From NCBI GenBank assembly GCA_002344065.1, contig DDTK01000005.1, forward strand, positions 62,001 through 126,000: DNA of 64,000 nt, in the 5' to 3' direction. The stretch's first letter is position 1; the number at the start of each line of letters is the position of its first letter. Positions 26,410 to 35,248 of the stretch are shown here, one piece after another. The position numbers and the translations under genes were made by a program. Origin of the DNA: Flammeovirgaceae bacterium UBA2366 (GTDB lineage Bacteria > Bacteroidota > Bacteroidia > Cytophagales > Cyclobacteriaceae). The notes under the pieces were generated by a model. It was not told the origin of the DNA. It searched no databases and worked only from the letters and a program-made list of their open reading frames with translations.

Positions 26410-27540
26410 ATGAAATTCTCACTCACCGGAAAAGACCCGAAATCCTCCGCCCGTGCAGGTGTACTGTCCACCGATCATGGTGAAATTCACACACCCATTT
26501 TTATGCCTGTAGGTACAGCGGGGTCTGTCAAGGCCGTGCATCAGCGTGAGCTGGAAAACGATATAAAAGCAGAAATTATTCTCGGCAACACCTACCACTT
26601 GTACTTACGCCCGGGAATAGAGTTGCTGCAAACAGCAGGAGGCTTGCATGCTTTTAATGGCTGGCGTAAACCTATACTTACCGACAGCGGGGGCTACCAG
26701 GTATACTCCTTATCTGAAACTCGGAAAATCAAAGAAGAGGGCGTGACCTTCAAATCCCACATTGACGGTTCAAAACATATATTCACACCCGAAAACGTAA
26801 TGGATATCCAGCGCGCTATTGGCGCAGACATCGTAATGGCGTTTGATGAATGTACGCCCTATCCGTGCGAATACAAATACGCCAAAAAATCAATGGAGCT
26901 AACCCATCGCTGGCTCGACAGGTGTATTACGCGCATTAATGAAACGGATCCCTACTACGGATATGAACAATCACTGTTCCCAATCGTTCAGGGAAGCGTA
27001 TATAAAGATCTTCGCGAACAATCCGCTGAATTTGTTGCCTCAAAAAATCTAAGTGGAAATGCTATTGGTGGTTTATCCGTAGGCGAACCGCATGAAGATA
27101 TGTACGAAATGACTTCACTGGTCTGCAACATTCTTCCGCAGGATAAAGCGCGGTACCTCATGGGCGTAGGTACACCCGAAAACATTCTGGAGTGCATTGC
27201 TTTAGGCATTGATATGTTCGATTGTGTAATGCCTACACGGAACGCACGCAATGGTATGCTCTTTACTACAGAAGGCATCGTTAACATCCGGAATGAGAAA
27301 TGGAAGAATGACCTGTCACCCATTGATGAAGCCTTAGGGGGTTATGTGAGCACGTTTTATTCGAAAGCCTATTTGCGCCATTTAATCATTAGTAAAGAGA
27401 TTTTAGGCGCACAAATTGCTTCTATACACAACCTTACATTTTACCTGTGGTTGGTAAAAGAGGCAAGAAACAGAATTATGGATGGCTCCTTTACAGCATG
27501 GAAAGCTCAAATGGTAAAGAAGGTGGCCACAAGGCTTTAG
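26410..27540 (+). CDS. tgt: Queuine/preQ1 tRNA-ribosyltransferase lacking the zinc cysteines
   Basis: 376 residues, normal for bacterial Tgt, which exchanges guanine-34 of tRNA for preQ1. The substrate aspartate is in T-D-S-G-G-Y-Q-V near 90-97, G-G-L-S-V-G-E near 220-226, and the nucleophilic aspartate in M-F-D-C-V-M-P-T-R near 269-277. The C-terminal zinc site should read C-x-C-x-x-C just before S-K/R-A-Y-L-x-H. Here the segment at about 304-320 is P-I-D-E-A-L-G-G-Y-V-S-T-F-Y-S-K-A, without any cysteine, while the later I-H-N-L histidine is kept. Other Bacteroidota Tgt enzymes look similar as far as I recall. Confidence 0.93.
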   Translation: MKFSLTGKDPKSSARAGVLSTDHGEIHTPIFMPVGTAGSVKAVHQRELENDIKAEIILGNTYHLYLRPGIELLQTAGGLHAFNGWRKPILTDSGGYQVYSLSETRKIKEEGVTFKSHIDGSKHIFTPENVMDIQRAIGADIVMAFDECTPYPCEYKYAKKSMELTHRWLDRCITRINETDPYYGYEQSLFPIVQGSVYKDLREQSAEFVASKNLSGNAIGGLSVGEPHEDMYEMTSLVCNILPQDKARYLMGVGTPENILECIALGIDMFDCVMPTRNARNGMLFTTEGIVNIRNEKWKNDLSPIDEALGGYVSTFYSKAYLRHLIISKEILGAQIASIHNLTFYLWLVKEARNRIMDGSFTAWKAQMVKKVATRL

Positions 27541-27564
27541 TCGTTTAAATAATAATATTACGCT

Positions 27565-28665
27565 GTGAAACTCATAGACCGGTACATAGTAAAGCAATTT
27601 CTCACCACCTTCATTTTTGTGGTGCTTATGCTGTTGGCCGTTATCACCGTAATTGACCTGACTGAAAAAACAGACAAATACGCCAAAGCTGGTTTAAACT
27701 GGTGGCAGATTTTAGGTTATTATGCCGATTTTCTACCCTGGATTGCGGGTTTGGTCACTCCGATTACTGTGTTTATTGCTGCCGTTTATGTTACGGCCCG
27801 ATTGGCCGGAAGAACGGAAATCATTGCCATTCTAAGCAGCGGAGTAAGCTTTCGCAGGCTGCTTGTTCCCTACTTTGCAGGTGCATTGCTCATTGCCTCC
27901 ATAAGCTTTTGGCTTAACGGTTGGGTTATCCCCAATTCAAATAAAACCCGACTGGCTTTTGAGATTGCTTACCTGAATAAAAATTCCAATCCGAACCTGC
28001 GCAACATTCATTTACAAATTTCACCCAACACATTTATTTACATTCAGAGCTATAACAGCTCTACCGATAAGGGGTATCAGTTTACTTTGGAGCGTTTCGA
28101 GAACAATAAACTGATTGAGAAACTAACGGCCAGCCGTATTGAATGGGATACCGCCAAATCAAAATGGACGTTACGCGACTGGAAATTAAAACGCATTGAA
28201 CTCGTTTTTGAAAAAGTAAAGGCCGATTCAGTTGGAGATAAAATTACTTCCGGGCTTGCCCTGGACACCACCCTGGTTATTCATCCAAAAGAATTTAAAA
28301 ACGACTATCGCAAATTCGATGGTCTTACCATTTCCGAACTAAAAGATTATATTAAAACCCTTCGCTTCCGCGGATCAGCAGGAATTGAAACCTACGAAGT
28401 AGAGTTGTTTACCCGGTACGCATCTCCCGTTTCCATTTTCATACTAACCTTCATGGCGGTGATTGTTTCATCGCGTAAAAGCCGGGGCGGAACGGGCTAT
28501 CAAATTGCGATTGGCTTTGTGTTGTCATTTATCTTCATCATGTTTTTTATTTTGTTCAGATCATTTGCTGAAAGTGGTGCATTACCACCTATGATTTCGG
28601 TATGGATTCCATCTCTCATTTTCGGAACGCTTTCCATATTCATGTACAAATACGTTCCGCGATAA
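27565..28665 (+). CDS. LptF/LptG-family lipopolysaccharide export permease
   Basis: 366 residues from a GTG start, 24 bp after tgt. The N-terminal signature I-D-R-Y-I-V-K-Q-F-L and six predicted membrane helices (three before and three after a large periplasmic beta-jellyroll region, about 120-280) match YjgP/YjgQ. The coupling-helix segment with T-E-I-I-A-I-L-S-S-G-V-S lies near 90-101. It is part of the LptB2FG machine that extracts LPS from the inner membrane. Which of F or G cannot be decided. Its stop codon abuts the next ATG. Confidence 0.88.
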   Translation: MKLIDRYIVKQFLTTFIFVVLMLLAVITVIDLTEKTDKYAKAGLNWWQILGYYADFLPWIAGLVTPITVFIAAVYVTARLAGRTEIIAILSSGVSFRRLLVPYFAGALLIASISFWLNGWVIPNSNKTRLAFEIAYLNKNSNPNLRNIHLQISPNTFIYIQSYNSSTDKGYQFTLERFENNKLIEKLTASRIEWDTAKSKWTLRDWKLKRIELVFEKVKADSVGDKITSGLALDTTLVIHPKEFKNDYRKFDGLTISELKDYIKTLRFRGSAGIETYEVELFTRYASPVSIFILTFMAVIVSSRKSRGGTGYQIAIGFVLSFIFIMFFILFRSFAESGALPPMISVWIPSLIFGTLSIFMYKYVPR

Positions 28666-29565
28666 ATGGCAACTACTACTGATTACCTCAAACTCCATTT
28701 CATAGTTTTTCTTTGGGGATTTACAGCTATACTCGGGTTGTTGATTTCCATTCCTTCTGTGGAGATGGTTCTTTACCGCACGTTATTAGCAGCCTTGGGC
28801 ATGGGGGCCTTTATGCTTTGGCGAAATGGCTCCTTCCAGGTATCCAAAGTCGATAGCATCAAATTAATATTGATAGGCTCTATTGTTTGTTTTCATTGGT
28901 TGGCCTTTTTCGGATCGGCCCGCGTTTCAAATGCATCTGTTAGTCTGGTGGGCTTTGCCACTAATTCATTATGGGCAGCCATGCTTGAACCCTGGATGAA
29001 TCGCAACCGGATTAAAAAATTCGAATTGTTACTCGGGCTGGTAGTTATTGTAGGATTATATGTTATTTTCTCCTTCAATTTTGAATACAAACTTGGATTG
29101 GCGTTAGGCATTGCTGCTGGATTTACGGCTGCATTATTTTCCGTGCTGAATGCTAAAATGGTCAGACGTATCGATCCCTACGCCATTACTTTCTATGAAA
29201 TGATAGGTGCATTTATTGCCACAGCTCTTTTCTTACCGATTTATAAATACACCATTGCAGAGCAGGGTGAACTCCGGCTCATACCAACTTCATTGGATTG
29301 GGTTTATATAGCCCTGTTAGCCTGGGTTTGTACCGTCTACGCATTCTCCATGTCTGTTAAGTTGATGAAAAAGCTTTCTGTCTTTTTCATCCAGCTTACA
29401 CTGAACCTGGAGCCTGTTTATGGAATCATTATGGCCCTGATTATACTGGGCAATTCTGAAAAAATGGGACTGAATTTTTATGCCGGCACGCTAATCATTA
29501 TTAGTGCCGTGGTCTCCTACCCCTGGCTGAAAAAGAAATTTGACAAGCCGGTGTTTATGCGCTAA
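28666..29565 (+). CDS. EamA/DMT-family transporter
   Basis: 299 residues with ten hydrophobic helices arranged as two five-helix EamA repeats (about 8-135 and 148-292), the usual drug/metabolite transporter layout. Substrate unknown. It starts on the base after the permease stop codon, so it is cotranscribed. Its last 4 bp overlap the convergent ispE gene. Confidence 0.85.
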   Translation: MATTTDYLKLHFIVFLWGFTAILGLLISIPSVEMVLYRTLLAALGMGAFMLWRNGSFQVSKVDSIKLILIGSIVCFHWLAFFGSARVSNASVSLVGFATNSLWAAMLEPWMNRNRIKKFELLLGLVVIVGLYVIFSFNFEYKLGLALGIAAGFTAALFSVLNAKMVRRIDPYAITFYEMIGAFIATALFLPIYKYTIAEQGELRLIPTSLDWVYIALLAWVCTVYAFSMSVKLMKKLSVFFIQLTLNLEPVYGIIMALIILGNSEKMGLNFYAGTLIIISAVVSYPWLKKKFDKPVFMR

Positions 29566-30368
29566 AGATTACCCGACCAATAACTAGCGCGAGGAAAATG
29601 ATGCTTTAAATCAACGGGTTCTTCAAAAACACCAAACACGCTTGAGCCTGATCCGCTCATGCTTGAATAAAGTGCGCCAGCTTCATAGAAACTTTTTTTT
29701 ATCGAAGCAATCTCATGAAATTTTTGAAATACAGATTGCTCAAAATCATTCTTGAGACTATCGCGCCAGGCTGAAATACCTGAATTCAAAACAGCTCTAA
29801 GGTCCAGTTCAGGTTGTGTAGGCCTAACCATTGCATAGGCATCAGCTGTTGAAACATGAATGGCAGGCTTAACCAAAACTAAAAACTTCCCCTGCAGGTT
29901 AACATCAACCTCCTGCAGCACTTCCCCTCTGCCCGAACCAAGCATGGGTCTGTTTTCAATAAAAAAAGCACAATCGCTCCCTAATTGTGCGGCATATGTT
30001 TTCAATTTTTCTGTGGATAGATTTAATCGAAATACCTGATTAATCAAAAGAAGCGTAGCGGCAGCATCGGACGAGCCACCACCCAAACCGGCTCCAGAAG
30101 GTATTATTTTATGAAGATGTATTTTAGCCTCACCAAAATTGAAATCATTTTGGAGCAGCCTGAACGCTTTAACACATAAATTTTCTTCCAAATCACCAGG
30201 AAGCGCAATACCGGTGCAGGTAAATGAAAATCTGGTGGCCGGAATTAGTTCAAGAATATCTGTCCACGGTACCGGATAAAAACATGTTTCAATATTGTGG
30301 AATCCATCCGGTCTTTTTGAAAGGATATGCAGTCCAAGATTGATTTTACACGAAGGAAATGAAACCAT
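29562..30368 (-). CDS. ispE: 4-diphosphocytidyl-2-C-methyl-D-erythritol kinase
   Basis: GHMP kinase of the non-mevalonate isoprenoid pathway. S-F-P-S-C-K-I-N-L-G-L at the N-terminus contains the catalytic lysine, the ATP loop is P-S-G-A-G-L-G-G-G-S-S-D-A-A near 87-100, and a C-terminal G-S-G-S-S-V-F-G motif closes the fold. I place the start at the ATG at 30368, which gives the family N-terminus; the upstream ATG at 30383 lies inside the arm of a strong hairpin (30380-30413). About 268 residues. Confidence 0.92.
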   Translation of the reverse strand: MVSFPSCKINLGLHILSKRPDGFHNIETCFYPVPWTDILELIPATRFSFTCTGIALPGDLEENLCVKAFRLLQNDFNFGEAKIHLHKIIPSGAGLGGGSSDAAATLLLINQVFRLNLSTEKLKTYAAQLGSDCAFFIENRPMLGSGRGEVLQEVDVNLQGKFLVLVKPAIHVSTADAYAMVRPTQPELDLRAVLNSGISAWRDSLKNDFEQSVFQKFHEIASIKKSFYEAGALYSSMSGSGSSVFGVFEEPVDLKHHFPRASYWSGNL

Positions 30369-30379
30369 AGATACCAAAC

Positions 30380-30413
30380 GCATCCGGCAAAAGTCAATCC
30401 GGTTGCCGGATGC
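30380..30413 (-). terminator. Strong hairpin between fabI and ispE
   Basis: Perfect 11-bp arms GCATCCGGCAA (30380-30390) and TTGCCGGATGC (30403-30413), 12-nt loop, starting 7 bp after the fabI stop. No T run follows on the minus strand, so it may be an RNA-processing or stability hairpin rather than a true terminator. Confidence 0.55.
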
Positions 30414-30420
30414 AAAGGAA

Positions 30421-31233
30421 TTATTTTGTCAAGCGCTCAATTAAATCTTCGGTGATTCCAGTGGAAGAAAAGCCACCATCGTGCATCAGGTTTTGCATTG
30501 TCACCATACGTGAATAGTCGGAGAACATAAGCACAATATAATTAGCGCAATCTTCTGCCGTAGCATTACCCAATGGTGACATCATTTGTGCATAATCATA
30601 AAACACATCGAACCCCGAAATGCCAGCTCCGGCTGTTGTTTTAGTTGGCGACTGTGAAATCGTATTTACCCGCACATTCTTCAGTTTAGCAAAGCGATAA
30701 CCATAACTCCGCGCTATCGATTCGAGTACTGATTTTGCCTGCGCCATATCGGAGTAATCCGGAAATGTGCGCTGCGCGGCAATGTAAGAGAGTGCAAGAA
30801 TTGACCCCCATTCGTTCATGGCATCTGTCTTCTCGGCAGTTTGCATTACCTTGTGAAAGGAAAGACCGGAAATATCAAGGGTCTTTAAAAACCAATCATA
30901 GTTCAGATCTCCGTACCCTTTGTCTTTCCTTACGTTGGGACTCATACCAATGGAATGCAATACAAAATCAAGCTTACCACCCAATACCTCTACCGACTTT
31001 GTAAAAAGTGTATTTAAGTCCTGCTCAGAAGTAGCATCTGCAGGAATGATCTCTGCATTACACATTTTGGCCAACTCGTTTATTTTGCCCATGCGCATGG
31101 CTATGGGTGCATTGGTAAGGGTGAAACTACCCCCCTCTTCTTTCACTTTGAGGGCAGTTTTCCACGCTATTGAGTTTTCATCCAGGGCACCGAAAATGAT
31201 GCCGCGCTTTCCTTTTAATAAGTTATAGGCCAT
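30421..31233 (-). CDS. fabI: Enoyl-[acyl-carrier-protein] reductase (NADH)
   Basis: 270 residues. Cofactor motif G-A-L-D-E-N-S-I-A-W near 15-24 replaces the usual GxxxGxG as in all FabI. H-S-I-G near 91-94 and the catalytic pair in D-Y-S-D-M-A-Q-A-K (Tyr-x6-Lys, near 158-166), with the earlier tyrosine in L-S-Y-I-A-A-Q, are intact. It carries out the last step of fatty acid elongation. The promoter region has a -7 box and a palindromic operator candidate. Confidence 0.95.
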   Translation of the reverse strand: MAYNLLKGKRGIIFGALDENSIAWKTALKVKEEGGSFTLTNAPIAMRMGKINELAKMCNAEIIPADATSEQDLNTLFTKSVEVLGGKLDFVLHSIGMSPNVRKDKGYGDLNYDWFLKTLDISGLSFHKVMQTAEKTDAMNEWGSILALSYIAAQRTFPDYSDMAQAKSVLESIARSYGYRFAKLKNVRVNTISQSPTKTTAGAGISGFDVFYDYAQMMSPLGNATAEDCANYIVLMFSDYSRMVTMQNLMHDGGFSSTGITEDLIERLTK

Positions 31234-31247
31234 AGTTAAAAATTTTC

Positions 31248-31279
31248 TAAAAGTATTCTAATTCTGACTGTCAGACAAT
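31248..31279 (-). promoter_or_regulatory. fabI promoter with 13-nt palindrome in the spacer
   Basis: Minus strand: ATTG (31276-31279) as -33, 20-nt spacer, TACTTTTA (31248-31255) as -7. The spacer contains the perfect palindrome TCTGAC-T-GTCAGA (31263-31275), directly next to the -33 box. That is the usual position for a repressor site. Confidence 0.5.
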
Positions 31280-31366
31280 AGGCAAAAACAACCATAAAAA
31301 CCCTTTAAATCTTGCATTACCTGCAGATTTATTACTAATTTTAATCTACCCTAAACCCCACGAATT

Positions 31367-32101
31367 ATGGATGTTCCTCATGAATTTCTCGACTCCTGGA
31401 GTCAGTATATGTATTTGGGGGCAATTGCCTTCATCGTTCTTGGATTCCTTGTCCTTGGCTATCACGAATTCCGCATATTAATTATCAAAGACCTAAAGGA
31501 GAAATACGATTATGTAAACCTTAATGAAATAAAATATTTCTGGTACGCCATTATCGCGTTTATTGTCGCGGCCTTCCTGTTCTTTAACACCCTGGCCACC
31601 GACATGATACACAAAAGCGGTATGACCTGGTTCTATGTTAGATTATTCATAACCACAAGCTTTGCTATTATCTTTTATTTTATCTTCTTCAGCGCAGTGC
31701 GCATTTATTACCCTCGCTTTGTAGAAAAGCGGCTGCGTAAACTTCGCAATAAACCACGGGTTTCTCCGGATGGAAATACCATGCGCAAGCTTACAGAACA
31801 AGAGGAGGATGCTCACCTGGAGGAAAGCATGATTGAAGAAGAGCTCTTTCATTCCATTGACTATGATGTTTGGGTTGACGAAAAAACCGGGCATAAGAAA
31901 ATCGAAAAGTATTTCGCCTACCAGCATTCAGAAGAATGTCCGGAATGTGGGTATTTTACGTTTAGAATTGATCGTGAGGAACTTGAAAAGGCCCCCACCC
32001 TTAATGAGACGGGGTTATTTATCAAGCACTTTCAGTGCAGCTATTGCAATCACCGGGAGGGACGTGAGCAGATACTCGCTAGACTATCCTCCAACGTTTA
32101 A
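31367..32101 (+). CDS. Membrane protein with C-terminal double-CxxC zinc-ribbon-like domain
   Basis: 244 residues. Three hydrophobic helices (about 15-38, 58-77, 90-112) precede a charged linker. The cytoplasmic C-terminus has C-P-E-C (near 191-194) and C-S-Y-C (near 224-227), spaced like a zinc ribbon. I recognise no named family. It is transcribed alone, starting divergently from fabI and ending with a perfect terminator. Confidence 0.65.
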   Translation: MDVPHEFLDSWSQYMYLGAIAFIVLGFLVLGYHEFRILIIKDLKEKYDYVNLNEIKYFWYAIIAFIVAAFLFFNTLATDMIHKSGMTWFYVRLFITTSFAIIFYFIFFSAVRIYYPRFVEKRLRKLRNKPRVSPDGNTMRKLTEQEEDAHLEESMIEEELFHSIDYDVWVDEKTGHKKIEKYFAYQHSEECPECGYFTFRIDREELEKAPTLNETGLFIKHFQCSYCNHREGREQILARLSSNV

Positions 32102-32123
32102 TTAATTGAGAATAAAACATTAT

Positions 32124-32160
32124 AGCTGCGGCAAAAATTTATATTTGCCGCAGCTTTTTT
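32124..32160 (+). terminator. Terminator whose T run abuts the murI start codon
   Basis: Perfect 12-bp stem AGCTGCGGCAAA (32124-32135) / TTTGCCGCAGCT (32144-32155) with an 8-nt loop and a run of T to 32160. The murI ATG is at 32161. The loop and right arm also contain TATATTTG (32140-32147). Confidence 0.85.
32140..32147 (+). promoter_or_regulatory. -7 box for murI inside the upstream terminator
   Basis: TATATTTG, an exact TAnnTTTG match, 14 bp before the murI ATG. It would give a leader of only about 8 nt. No TTTG is found at -33. Confidence 0.4.
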
Positions 32161-32970
32161 ATGCGTCCATCTTCTGAACAACCGGTTGGTATTTTTGATA
32201 GTGGTATTGGGGGTTTAACCGTAGCCCACGCCATTCGAACCGAATTACCACACGAAAACATTATCTATTTTGGTGATACCGCACACCTGCCTTACGGTGA
32301 TAAATCAGAAGCAGCCATACAAGCTTACTCCGTTAAAATTGCCGATGCCCTTTTAAAGAAGGGGTGTAAAGTGATTGTTATTGCTTGCAACTCAGCAAGT
32401 TCTGCTGCCTATGAGTTGTTAAAGGAATATGCAAGGCACATAAAAATTATAAACGTGATTGACCCCATGATTGAACTGGTGGCAAATAGATTTGCCAATA
32501 AGCACATCGGGTTAATCGGAACTAAACGCACCGTGCAATCGGGTGTATATGCACGAAAAATAGAAGAGTTAAACGAAGGGATAACCCTTCATTCACTGGC
32601 TACTCCCTTACTGGCGCCCATGATTGAAGAAGGCTTCTTTGATAATAAAATCAGTCATGAAATTATTGCTCAGTACCTGGCCGAACCCGAATTGCAAAAT
32701 ATAGAAGCGCTCATTTTGGCGTGCACCCATTATCCCTTAATTAAAACTGAGATTAATGATTATTACAACAACCAAATGGTCATACTGGATTCATCGCAAG
32801 TAGTAGCCGTTGCATTGAGGAAATACTTAAACGAAGAAAACCTGCTGAATTTAGCAGGGGGTGATAAACATGAGTTCCTGGTTTCCGACTATACCGATTC
32901 CTTTGAGGCTTCAACACGGATTTTCTTTCAAAAACCAGTTCATTTGGAACGGTATCCCTTATGGAACTAA
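32161..32970 (+). CDS. murI: Glutamate racemase
   Basis: 269 residues. F-D-S-G-I-G-G-L-T near 12-20 holds the first catalytic region, A-C-N-S-A-S near 77-82 the first catalytic cysteine, and A-C-T-H-Y-P near 188-193 the second cysteine with its histidine. It supplies D-glutamate for peptidoglycan. The start directly follows a terminator T run. Confidence 0.95.
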   Translation: MRPSSEQPVGIFDSGIGGLTVAHAIRTELPHENIIYFGDTAHLPYGDKSEAAIQAYSVKIADALLKKGCKVIVIACNSASSAAYELLKEYARHIKIINVIDPMIELVANRFANKHIGLIGTKRTVQSGVYARKIEELNEGITLHSLATPLLAPMIEEGFFDNKISHEIIAQYLAEPELQNIEALILACTHYPLIKTEINDYYNNQMVILDSSQVVAVALRKYLNEENLLNLAGGDKHEFLVSDYTDSFEASTRIFFQKPVHLERYPLWN

Positions 32971-33086
32971 GCTTAACCCATGTATTGTTTTCTTTCATTT
33001 TTAGCAAAAAAACTCACATTTAATTGGCATTTTTATAAATTCATAAAAGACCCTTAACCTTAAAATGTTGTTAATACAGATTTCAA

Positions 33087-35147
33087 ATGAAGTATTTTTT
33101 AGCCTATAGTATAGTTTTAATCTTTCTGCTCAAGGCCGCATCGTCCTATAGTCAGTCAATTGCCTATTTGGATAGTCTGGAAAGTCAATTAGCCATCAAA
33201 ATGCATGATACGGCTCGTGTAAGTTTATTGTTATCCCTAGCCAATTCTTATACTTTTAAAAATTTCAAAAAAAGCCTGGCCTACGCAAAAGAGGCCACTT
33301 TACTTGCTGATCAGACTAATGATCAAGACCTAAAACTGAGAGCTCACAGAGAACTAGGATTGATTTTTAGCCTGGGGGGGGATTACACCTCAGCTTTAAG
33401 TCACGAAACACTAGCCCTTCAACTTGGCATTGATAAAAAGGACTCGACAGAGATCGGTAGAAGTTATAGTAACATAGGTAATTATTACTATGAAATTGGT
33501 GTTTATGATGATGCCTACTTTTATCTGACTACCGCCTATAGCATTCTCAATAAAGGAACAATTTCAAAAGACGATTCCTTGCTCATGAATATTGTTATCC
33601 ACAATGTGGGCAGGGTATTCAAAGAGATGGGGCAATATGAAACAGCCTTACAACACTTGCGGCTTGCCCAAAAGGTTAGCTTCAAGCTTGACGATAAAGA
33701 AGGAAATCCTTATGCATTGGATGAGATCGGAGATGTGATGCTAAGAATTGGCAAGTATGACTCCGCATTGATTTATCTGCAACAATCCTTAAAGGAAACA
33801 AATCATCTGTTGTCACTCAACCCTGAAAACATTGTAAAAGAACTTCGCACAAAAACGCTTATAAAAATTGCCAAGGTGTACTCAGCTCTAAAAGAGTATG
33901 ATAATGCCCTGGCTTATTACGACTCTACCTCCCGTTTGCATGAACTCACGAATAATCAATACGGCATTGCTGAGGTTGAATTGGGAAGAGGTACCTTATT
34001 CCTTAATAGGCAAAACTTTGTTGAAGCTGAAAACCATATTGACATAGCACTTGAATCGGCAAAAAAAATAAACGCAAAAATCCTTGAGATCAATTGCTAC
34101 AACGAACTGGCCAAACTTTGGGAATTAAAAGGCGACTTTAAACAATCGCTTGAATTTTTCAAGAAATATAAATTTTTAAACGATAGTTTGTTTAGTGAAG
34201 AAATGCAGCAAAAACTTTTCCGCGACCAGGTGCGGTTTGCCACAGCATCAAAAGATGAACAGATACAATCATTAACAAGACTTGAAGAGTTCAGAAAAAC
34301 AGAAATCAAACGGCAGGAGTTTATAAGCAACGTACTGGTAGTTGTTATGGCACTGGTGGTAATTTTGCTTGTAACCGTTTATCGTAGTGGCCAGCGAAGA
34401 AAACGAATTAATACACTACTCTTGCAACACCAGGAAGAAATGGAGAAAAGAAGTGTTGAGCTTGAGCAGCTTAACCAGGTTAAGGATAAATTCTTTTCCA
34501 TCATTTCTCATGACCTACGCTCCCCGATTAGTGCATTGGCCGGCCTGCTTGATCTTATGGACAAAGGAGCTATTCACAGCGATGAATTACCCATGGCGAT
34601 AAAAGAATTAAGAATTCGTTTTAACCATACCCGAACGCTTCTGAATAACCTGTTGGACTGGACACTCTTGCAAATGGATAAAATAAATTTGCAGCCTGCT
34701 AAAATCAGCCTTAAAAATCTAGCGGATGAGAATATTGAACTCATTCAATCCCTCCAGTCGAAAGAAATAAAACTGACTAATTCAGTTTCGCCAACTGCTT
34801 TCGCCCATGCCGACAGCAACACCATTAACCTGGTTATTCGCAACCTGATCAGCAACGCACTGAAATTCACCAACGAAGGAGGTGAAATAAAGATAGCTTC
34901 TGAAGAACAGAAAAATGAATGGGTAATTTCGGTTAGTGATAATGGGGTAGGTATGAAACCCGAAGTAGTGAACATGCTTTTCGATAAAATTAACCCCTAC
35001 AGCACCCGCGGAACAGCCAATGAAAAGGGTACCGGACTGGGTTTAATACTCTGCAAGGAATTTGTAGAGAAAAACAATGGCCGCATATGGGTTGAAAGCA
35101 AAGAGGGTCAGGGCAGCACATTCTGGTTTACCCTTCCGAAGGCCTGA
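33087..35147 (+). CDS. TPR sensor histidine kinase
   Basis: 686 residues. Signal peptide at 1-23, TPR repeats about 50-370 (L-R-A-H-R-E-L-G-L-I-F, I-G-R-S-Y-S-N-I-G-N-Y-Y and later copies) on the periplasmic side, a membrane helix about 413-433 and a coiled-coil linker. The HisKA H-box is I-S-H-D-L-R-S-P near 473-480. The HATPase has N-L-I-S-N-A-L-K-F near 586-594, D-N-G-V-G-M near 619-624 and G-T-G-L-G-L near 648-653. No response regulator is adjacent, so it is an orphan hybrid-less kinase. A G8 tract at 33374-33381 lies in its TPR region. Confidence 0.92.
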   Translation: MKYFLAYSIVLIFLLKAASSYSQSIAYLDSLESQLAIKMHDTARVSLLLSLANSYTFKNFKKSLAYAKEATLLADQTNDQDLKLRAHRELGLIFSLGGDYTSALSHETLALQLGIDKKDSTEIGRSYSNIGNYYYEIGVYDDAYFYLTTAYSILNKGTISKDDSLLMNIVIHNVGRVFKEMGQYETALQHLRLAQKVSFKLDDKEGNPYALDEIGDVMLRIGKYDSALIYLQQSLKETNHLLSLNPENIVKELRTKTLIKIAKVYSALKEYDNALAYYDSTSRLHELTNNQYGIAEVELGRGTLFLNRQNFVEAENHIDIALESAKKINAKILEINCYNELAKLWELKGDFKQSLEFFKKYKFLNDSLFSEEMQQKLFRDQVRFATASKDEQIQSLTRLEEFRKTEIKRQEFISNVLVVVMALVVILLVTVYRSGQRRKRINTLLLQHQEEMEKRSVELEQLNQVKDKFFSIISHDLRSPISALAGLLDLMDKGAIHSDELPMAIKELRIRFNHTRTLLNNLLDWTLLQMDKINLQPAKISLKNLADENIELIQSLQSKEIKLTNSVSPTAFAHADSNTINLVIRNLISNALKFTNEGGEIKIASEEQKNEWVISVSDNGVGMKPEVVNMLFDKINPYSTRGTANEKGTGLGLILCKEFVEKNNGRIWVESKEGQGSTFWFTLPKA

Positions 35148-35198
35148 AACACAACTTTTTGATCGCTTAAACTGTTATAAGCATTCAGCCTGTCACAT

Positions 35199-35230
35199 AT
35201 TGATGGGATGCCTGAATAACAGTAACTTTG
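35199..35230 (+). promoter_or_regulatory. Promoter of the PurF-like gene
   Basis: ATTG (35199-35202), 20-nt spacer, TAACTTTG (35223-35230). This is a good Bacteroidota promoter. It overlaps the in-frame TTG at 35228 and so favours the ATG at 35249 as the start. Confidence 0.6.
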
Positions 35231-35248
35231 TGCCTTAATGGAGCACCA

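Noticed and set aside
35228..35248. TTG start for the PurF-like gene
   Set aside because: It lies inside the -7 box TAACTTTG; ATG 35249 gives the family N-terminus.
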